This document shows, in pieces, positions 58,288-64,000 of a DNA stretch of 64,000 nt. The notes beneath the pieces were generated by a model. It was not told the DNA's origin. It worked only from the letters and a program-made list of their open reading frames with translations, and ran no database searches. Positions within the stretch are counted from its first letter, which is position 1. Each line of letters starts with the position of its first letter. The position numbers were made by a program, and so were the translations under genes. Source of the DNA: Amblyomma americanum (Eukaryota; Arthropoda; Arachnida; Ixodida; Ixodidae); assembly GCF_052857255.1 (NCBI RefSeq), contig NC_135507.1:74214020-74278019 (forward strand), given 5' to 3'.

Positions 58288-59219
58288 GACTCGGTATCTG
58301 GAGCCCCGCTGTAGGCTTGCTTAGGGCGTGTCTCGCCTGCTTCTCTTTGTGGCTCCCCACGGCGCACGTTTTGGCAGAACCTGGCGATGTGTCCGCGACC
58401 CTGGCAAGCGAAGCATACGATTTCTTCAAAATCTCGCATACCGCGCCTGTAGCTTTGTGGCGGTCTCCGGTTTCCAGCGAATGGGCGCTGTTGAGCGCGC
58501 GCTTCAACCTGGCATTCTACCTGCTGAGATAGCAGCTGTTCTAAGCGATCTAACCGCTCTGTCAAGAGAGCAACCTCAGGGTTGAGCACCGCTCTCTCTA
58601 TGACGCGTACTCTCGCTGCGGCTGTCGTTAACGCCTCATTTTGTTCCTCATCCAATGCGGCCTCCACGGCTTGGTCGAAATTGCTCGGCTTGCGCGAGAG
58701 CACGAACCGGCGCACGGGGTCTTGCAGACCAGCCACGAACAAAGCGGTCATTTCCTCTTTAAGTATATCCTCCGCGTATTTCTTCTTAAGCTGGTCTCCT
58801 TCCTCCTCCCTGCTTAACGTATCGCGCGCTAATCGCTGAAGCCGCGACGCAAACGTTCGCACGTCCTCCCCTACCATCTGTCCGGCGTCACGGAACCTTT
58901 GTACTCGCACGTGACGTGGTTCAGTGTCAAAATGCTCAAACGCGAGCTTCTTAAATTCCGCAAATGATTTTGTGGATTTTACTTTTTCGTCTCGCCATGC
59001 AAAATCATGAGCAGCTCCTGCCATCTTACACCTCGCCATTCCCAGCATTTGAGCATCGGACCATCCCCCCATTTTCCCAATCTCTTCTAGCATGGAAAAG
59101 AAATCGCAGATTGGAACCCCTGTCTTATCTCCCGTAAACGTCGGAATGACGCTTCCTAATGCCAGCATGCTTTCTCCGAGCGACGGCTGTGGAGTGGGAG
59201 CTCCCTCAGATACAGTCAT
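58278..59219 (-). CDS. gag: Gag-like protein of Ty3/gypsy element
   Basis: 313 residues from the first ATG (59219), which follows a run of A residues. The frame is also open upstream to 59279 but without ATG. The middle has a retrotransposon-Gag-like helical region (about 60-190: FAWRDEKV...FAEFKKLAFEHF...RVQRFRDAGQ...VRTFASRLQRLA). A charged and leucine-rich, possibly coiled segment follows (about 215-240, LTERLDRLEQLLSQQ). One CCHC zinc knuckle, CFACQGRGHIARFC, is at 269-282. Gag forms the particle and binds genomic RNA. It ends at TAG right after the frameshift heptamer, so most product would be Gag alone. Confidence 0.9.
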   Translation of the reverse strand: MTVSEGAPTPQPSLGESMLALGSVIPTFTGDKTGVPICDFFSMLEEIGKMGGWSDAQMLGMARCKMAGAAHDFAWRDEKVKSTKSFAEFKKLAFEHFDTEPRHVRVQRFRDAGQMVGEDVRTFASRLQRLARDTLSREEEGDQLKKKYAEDILKEEMTALFVAGLQDPVRRFVLSRKPSNFDQAVEAALDEEQNEALTTAAARVRVIERAVLNPEVALLTERLDRLEQLLSQQVECQVEARAQQRPFAGNRRPPQSYRRGMRDFEEIVCFACQGRGHIARFCQNVRRGEPQREAGETRPKQAYSGAPDTESKN

Positions 59220-59360
59220 TTTTTTTTTTTTCAAGCCCTCCAGTGCCTCAAGCCTCTCAAATGGGGGTAAAAGTCCCACAATCAGTCCCGTGATTCCCTT
59301 TTGATTACAATTTTGAAGTCATGAATGTCACAGCATTCAGAGGACATTTGCTTTTGAGAC
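59220..59360 (-). other. 5' leader of gypsy element
   Basis: The non-coding leader between the primer-binding site and the gag ATG, where packaging signals would be expected. None is identified. Confidence 0.6.
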
Positions 59361-59376
59361 CCCACTTCTGACACCA
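59361..59376 (-). other. Primer-binding site, tRNA-Leu type
   Basis: The plus-strand text CCCACTTCTGACACCA equals a tRNA 3' end including CCA. The minus strand (TGGTGTCAGAAGTGGG) would pair with it. From memory, eukaryotic leucine tRNAs (CAA anticodon) end in CCCACTTCTGACA-CCA. One base (59377) separates it from the LTR. Confidence 0.8.
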
Positions 59377-59377
59377 G

Positions 59378-60561
59378 TGTGATGACCCCCATAATGCGCA
59401 GGTCCACACGGGACGGAGAGGCAAAGAGACACCGTATGGCTCAGTTTAAACAAACAGGTATATTCAATAATTACACATGGTTAAGGTTATACATCAGAGG
59501 CTAGGGCGTCCGAGCTTACGTGCCGACGACTTCATGGGGGCGATGGAGTGGCTCCGGAGTTGGGCTCGAGCGGTTGCTGGCAGAAGCTGCACGCCGACGG
59601 GCTTCGGCGCTGAAGGCCCTCTTGGCGAACGATGTCGTCCTGAGCGTGCTTGCAGTAGAATTTCAATAGTCGTCCGTTTCTTCGAGGATGGTTCACAAAC
59701 CCTTCCTCCAGTGTCGCCCGGCCCGGAAGATGAACACAGGAGGCGAGCTTGTAGATGATGACAGCAGAGCACAATTTTACAACATACATATACAGAGAGC
59801 CAAACTGGAAAAAAGCAGAACTGAATCTACAAAAGAACAAACTTTGCACCACTTCACTCATCGACCGGGCAGGCCAGTGCCTAAGCAGCATCACATCACA
59901 TGCCAAGCATGGAGCCCCAGCTCAGACTGAACTGCATCCGTTTACATGCGCTTTTAAGCACTTGATTAACAAAGGACTAAGGGCGGTCATTTCCAGTGGC
60001 CCGCCCAAAGCATCAATTCTCCAATCCAAAATAACATGCGAGATGGGGACCACCCCTTGGGCTGGGCTTAGCCTCGACCCCAGAGTCTGTTAACAATACA
60101 AACTAAATAAACAACAAAAACGCCACCACTCTCTCTCAAGTGAGAGTATACACAGGCTCTCTCTTCGGAGCTAATTCACTAGCGCCTGTCTTTCCACATT
60201 CTTGGCGAGTACTGCCTGTCCGCCATGACAGGTGTCCGTCGCGGCCCTTCTGGGAAGCTGTGGGTGCCTTCCCGGCGATAGCCCACGACAAAGGGGGGGA
60301 GGGAAAGAATGTCGTCTTCGCGGTTTCGCATAGCGTCGGCTGTGGTACGGCGCGCTCTGGCCCGCTGACAGCTCCCCTGTCCTGGAATGCAACCGGAAAT
60401 TGGGGAGGACAAAGCCTGTTTCCCCAGGGCGGCGGCGGGACCGGTTTTTCCGGTCGTCACTCAAAGAGCATGGCTGGGCAATTGATGATGCCGCTGTCAC
60501 GGTTCCCCGTCTACGCCGCGCCGTCGAACGTGGATCCTCGTATCACACACGGAATGTCACA
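59378..60561 (-). repeat. 5' LTR (1184 bp)
   Basis: It contains the element promoter by family knowledge. No convincing TATA box was assigned. It is nearly identical to 52712-53896. The open frames inside both LTRs are not genes. Confidence 0.95.
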
Positions 60562-60565
60562 AATG

Positions 60566-60634
60566 TCTTGGGCACTGGTCGCCAGGTTAGTTCTCTTCAG
60601 CAATGCAGGGGCCTCCCTTATGCGGCCCTTCACA
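60566..60634 (-). mobile_element. Solo LTR, right part
   Basis: The remaining 69 bp of the LTR that starts at 51740, ending CCCTTCACA, followed by target copy TATG (60635-60638). 60562-60565 is the gypsy target duplication. Confidence 0.6.
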
Positions 60635-60638
60635 TATG

Positions 60639-60697
60639 AGACACATACTGCACCATTTCCTTTACCCCAAAACCAATTATTATTATTATTATTACGA
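60639..60697 (+). mobile_element. SINE type B, right part with ATT tail
   Basis: AGACACATACTGCACCATTTCC, CCCCAAAACCAA and (TTA)n complete the SINE begun at 51541-51739. Confidence 0.8.
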
Positions 60698-61121
60698 TCA
60701 TGTGACGATGCCTCGAATGGACGCTGAGCCAAAAGCAGGTGCGGCATTTTACTACGATTTCATAGTTCTAATGCAGTAACAGGTGTTTCAAGTAGCTGAT
60801 GCGGCTAATTAACTTCAATTACTTCATAGCTTTAATAGCAATTGCACTGTAAAAAGTGTAGCTAAATTACAATGAGTAGACCAGAAATTCTGGATATCAC
60901 CGGTTGCTAGGTTAGAAGTCCCAGACCGCGATGTTTTTTTTTTTATTTGGGTTCTAGTCGCAAGTTATGCAGAAGCTATATTGCTTCCAGGCAGTTTCAA
61001 CTCGAGCTCATACCGCAATTATAATCAACCGGGCTGATAGTTTCCTTATTATCTTCTATTTTCTATTTCTCTTTAGCCTTGGATAAAAGGGGAGAAGTAA
61101 TTACCTCATGCTGCAGTGTCA
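60698..61121. other. Unassigned DNA
   Basis: An ACAGGTGTTTCAAGTAGCTG word near 60779 loosely resembles the end of the fold-back element at 7190-7850, but no second arm was found. Confidence 0.35.
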
Positions 61122-61332
61122 GCCGCCGCGCTGGCTCAGTAGTCATGGCGCTCGGCTATTCACCCGAAAGACGCGGGTTCGATCCCGGCCGCGGCGGTCG
61201 AATTTCGATTTGGGCGAAATTATAGAGGCCCGTGTACTGCGCCATGCCAGCGCACGTTAAAGAACCCCAGGCGGTCGAAATTTCCGGAGACCTTCACTAC
61301 GGCGTCTCTCATAGCCTCAGTCGCTTTTCAGT
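61122..61332 (+). mobile_element. SINE type A, 3'-truncated
   Basis: Intact tRNA head (CCGCGCTGGCTCAGTAGTC, B box GGTTCGATCCC) and body to CATAGCCTCAGTCGCTTTT. The terminal TAAACCCCCATAAA part is missing. Confidence 0.85.
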
Positions 61333-61649
61333 CCCAACGAAGAGAAACTCAGAAGTTGGCTCCCGGTTGCGAGCATTTCCCTGTCTCCTTCCAATCTTCC
61401 GAACTATCAATTTTCCACGTAGCGAAGTCGGCAACAGTACATATCTCTTTTTTTTTTAACATAGAAAACGGCGTATATACTGCCATCGTTTACCACGTCT
61501 TAACGGACTTCCGTTTCCGCGTTTTCTTCAAGTTTGCTGCTCCTTCGCGCTCTCCACTTTTGTCGTTGCCTTCTTAAGCCGCGTTTCCGCCTTCGCGACC
61601 GTATAGGAAGTCAATAACTCGAGCCAGACTGCCCCGACTGGCGCCCCTT
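61333..61649. other. Unassigned DNA
   Basis: Nothing recognised. Confidence 0.4.
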
Positions 61650-62262
61650 ATCGAAATTTAATAAATAGAGCGAAGCGCCGCCGGTTGCCGCTTTCGTCAA
61701 AATGTAGCGCGCCTTGGGCCGTTTCGCATACAAGCTTCACCCGCCAGCGTCGTCTGCTATGCCGCGAACGCAGACGCCGCCGCCGCAGCGCCGGCTCGTC
61801 CTGTACGGTGGCGCCCTCTCAGCGGCGACCGGCTCCGCTGCCTCCGTTTCTTCCTCAGTGCGTGCCGGCTGCTCGTCGACGGCGAGCGTGGCCCGCGCTC
61901 TGTGACGCTGCACTAGGCCTAACCCGTGCCGCCGCCGACGCGGGCTCCGTCCGTGTGCGCGGCCTTTGCATCGCCTCCAGTGCTGTGCGTGAACGTGTGG
62001 GTGTGTCTTCGCGCCCGTGCAGGCGTCGGCGTTGAACGGCCGAGCGCCCGGACGCTCTTGTTTTCGTTTTGCGAGCGCCAAGAGTGGTGGGTGCGCGGTT
62101 CGACGGTGCCTGCGTGCGTGCGCGCGTGTGTTGTGCTCTGCCTCCGCGCTTCGCTTTCGGGGACGAACTCCGTCGGCATCATCACAGCGCCGGCGCCTCT
62201 CGCGTCGACGACGTCGTGCCCGTTCGCTTCTCGGCGAAACCGCGGCTCGGTTTGAACTAGAG
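61650..62262 (+). promoter_or_regulatory. CpG-rich region ending in strong splice donor
   Basis: About 600 bp of CpG-dense DNA ends at ACTAGAG|GTGAGT (donor at 62263), a near-consensus 5' splice site on the plus strand. This is the appearance of a CpG-rich promoter with a non-coding first exon. Frames inside (61685-62035 plus, 61737-62327 minus) are R/A-rich without domains. The rest of any such gene would lie to the right of the window. Confidence 0.3.
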
Positions 62263-63370
62263 GTGAGTGCTCCTCTCCTTTTCCTGCCCGTCTTAGCGTC
62301 GGTGTTTTGGAAGCTTAGCGTTACCACAGCAACTCCAACGCCGCCGCGGGGCTAGCGCCGCCTCTTTTCCTACTTTTGTTTTCGGTGTCCGGCATCTGTC
62401 GTCTGCTCCTTGTCTACGCGTCGTCTGCGACCGGTCGTCGGACCACGTCATCTTTGCAGCTGTCGAGCCATTCCTTTTATACGCCGCCCGGGTCTTTGTA
62501 CGAAGAAACTAGTTTTAAACAAACGTACACTTTCCCTTACGTACTTTCGTTTGGCGTTTGGGCGGCTTCTCGGCAGCGCACCAGATGGTCGCGCTTGACG
62601 GCGAAGCCGACTTCGCAGTCCCGACGACACCCTCGGGGGAACGCCCGAAGTCAGCTGGTCTTCGCTTTTTCTCGTACCGTCCTTACTGGTTTCGCGTCGC
62701 CGGAATAGCGCGAGCGGTACTGCAGCGAATTTCGATGAGAAATAGTGCGCTGCTGAAAGAAAAAAAAAAATAAACTGGATGGCCTTCTCGTTTCAAGGTT
62801 GCGCGCTTATGCTGAAGCCAGGAAAAAGCCTCGCTGTGGAGAGTACGTGATTTATTGTCAGAAAAAAGGATTCCTCGCATCGCAGTAGTTTATAGACTTG
62901 TTGAGCCTGTTTTTTTTTTTTTTATGCCAGCTACTTGTAGTTTTCGAACTCCGTTTCAGGCGCGTGACTGTTTAGAACATTTTCCGATTGCTTTTGGTGC
63001 GGTGAAGATAAACGACTCGACCGTTCCTGCAGCTATGGACGCATTGAATGACCGAGAAGAAACGTTTAACGGAAAGAAGACCTTTTTTTGTTATATTTAT
63101 AACGGTGCGAGTGCAGTGCACATTGGAGGAACGTTTCGTAACCGACGTCGAATTCCCTGTCGTTCGCTATGTATGTCGTGTAGAGTGCGATTTCTGGTTG
63201 GCCGGTAGCCTATTGCACGGCATCGGTGATTGGCCTGTCGCTGCGCGGGCTGTAATGATTGGTCAGGACCCGTGTTCCACCGCCCATTCACGAGGTGCTT
63301 TTGTGCCAGCGCAGCTTTCTTGCGACCCTATTGCGAAACCACCCCAATCTCAAAACGGTCACAAAATCTC
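62263..63370. other. Unassigned DNA, possible intron
   Basis: If the donor at 62263 is used, this is intron. Short frames show no domains. ATTGG (inverted CCAAT) words occur near 63228 and 63257. Confidence 0.35.
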
Positions 63371-63420
63371 CGCTCCTATTGGTCGGCACGGACCGGCCGG
63401 CATGTCGGCCAATAGGAGCG
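63371..63420. repeat. 50-bp palindrome with paired CCAAT boxes
   Basis: CGCTCCTATTGG (63371-63382) is exactly inverted as CCAATAGGAGCG (63409-63420). The interior is also largely self-complementary around CCGGCCGG. Opposed CCAAT boxes suit a bidirectional promoter or a fold-back insertion. Confidence 0.6.
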
Positions 63421-64000
63421 GGGCTAACTAATCCGTTTCTGACAGGTTTGTGGTTTGCTCTTTCCGTAATCCGACCGCAGTACAGGCTGTATGCTTCCCG
63501 CCCTAAAGGGTCATATATGCCCGTTTAATTGATTCGTGCGCGCTTGCAAGGATTCCCGGCTTACGGTTCAACTCAAGACACTACCTGCGCCAAACTCTCA
63601 GCATCGCAATCCCTAACGTATCTTGACCGTACGTCCCACGTCAATGAAACAAAAATTATGAAGGAAAAAAAAAAACTTGGAATCGTGCCCGCAGCATAAA
63701 ATCGTTTTGGCTGAAACGGTCGGCTAGACAGCAGCAGCAGCTCACGCTACGGACTCCTCGTCTGCATACAACGTAGATAAATCTCTTATCTCTGTTTATC
63801 GTTTCTTCGGAACCCGGAACTACGCCTGGTTGTTTTAACGAACCTAGTTATAGCGCGTTCGTTTGTCACCAGGGCGATTCACGGAGCGGCTCTGGCGTGT
63901 GCTAACATTTGCTTACGACGGGTCGAAGATCAATCACGGCGCCACGCTCTCGTAGAAGAAAAATACAACATATGTTAGCAAAACCACAAGGTCTATGTGG
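63421..64000. other. Unassigned DNA
   Basis: No gene or known repeat is recognised to the end of the window. Confidence 0.4.

Larger units (their letters stand above)
52712..60561 (-). mobile_element. Ty3/gypsy LTR retrotransposon, apparently intact, 7850 bp
   Basis: A complete element on the minus strand: 5' LTR 59378-60561, primer-binding site 59361-59376, gag 58278-59219, pol 54391-58281 by -1 frameshift, 3' LTR 52712-53896. The target duplication is AATG at 52708-52711 and 60562-60565. The LTRs differ by one substitution and one G-run length difference, so insertion was recent. Pol order is protease, reverse transcriptase, RNase H, integrase, placing it in Ty3/gypsy rather than Copia. 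There is no envelope gene and no chromodomain. It sits within an older solo LTR. Confidence 0.93.

Overview
The window looks like repeat-saturated nuclear DNA of an arthropod, most likely a hard tick (Ixodida). The basis is a set of tRNA-headed SINEs resembling the tick 'Ruka' family (recognised from memory, not searched), RTE-type LINE tails ending in GAT repeats, a Ty3/gypsy LTR retrotransposon and many short inverted-repeat transposons. There are no bacterial operons, rRNAs, genuine tRNA genes or CRISPR arrays. One 100-N assembly gap lies at 2331-2430. No host protein-coding gene can be assigned with confidence. Only a few exon or promoter candidates are listed, all low confidence.

Layout. 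0-10 kb: RTE LINE tails (1.0 and 5.1 kb), a dispersed repeat ('repeat X', 3.4 kb), a possible recursive splice site (6.88 kb), two fold-back elements (7.0-7.85 kb), microsatellites, and a SINE with perfect 14-bp target duplications (9.4 kb). 10-28 kb: mostly unassigned DNA with copies of two MITE families, a perfect 22-bp hairpin (16.3 kb), a TATA/CCAAT/CRE cluster (18.3 kb) and a possible first coding exon (21.77 kb). 28.8-31.5 kb: a GACATGCA-rich minisatellite split by a probable solo LTR. 34.4-42.1 kb: a 3.44-kb hAT-like element with an 8-bp target duplication, inserted in a repeat X copy, facing a second truncated copy in inverted orientation. 43-51 kb: microsatellites, MITEs and SINEs.

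51.5-60.7 kb is the clearest part. A SINE was interrupted by a solo LTR, and that LTR was later interrupted by a 7.85-kb Ty3/gypsy retrotransposon on the minus strand (52712-60561). The retrotransposon has near-identical 1185/1184-bp LTRs, a 4-bp target duplication, a tRNA-Leu-type primer-binding site, intact gag and pol frames, and a canonical -1 frameshift signal (A AAA AAC plus an 8-bp hairpin) at the gag-pol junction. It makes its own Gag and Gag-Pol, so it is the only coherent coding unit in the window. The SINEs, MITEs and solo LTRs are non-autonomous. 61.6-64 kb is CpG-rich with CCAAT motifs and a strong splice donor, and could be the 5' end of a host gene.
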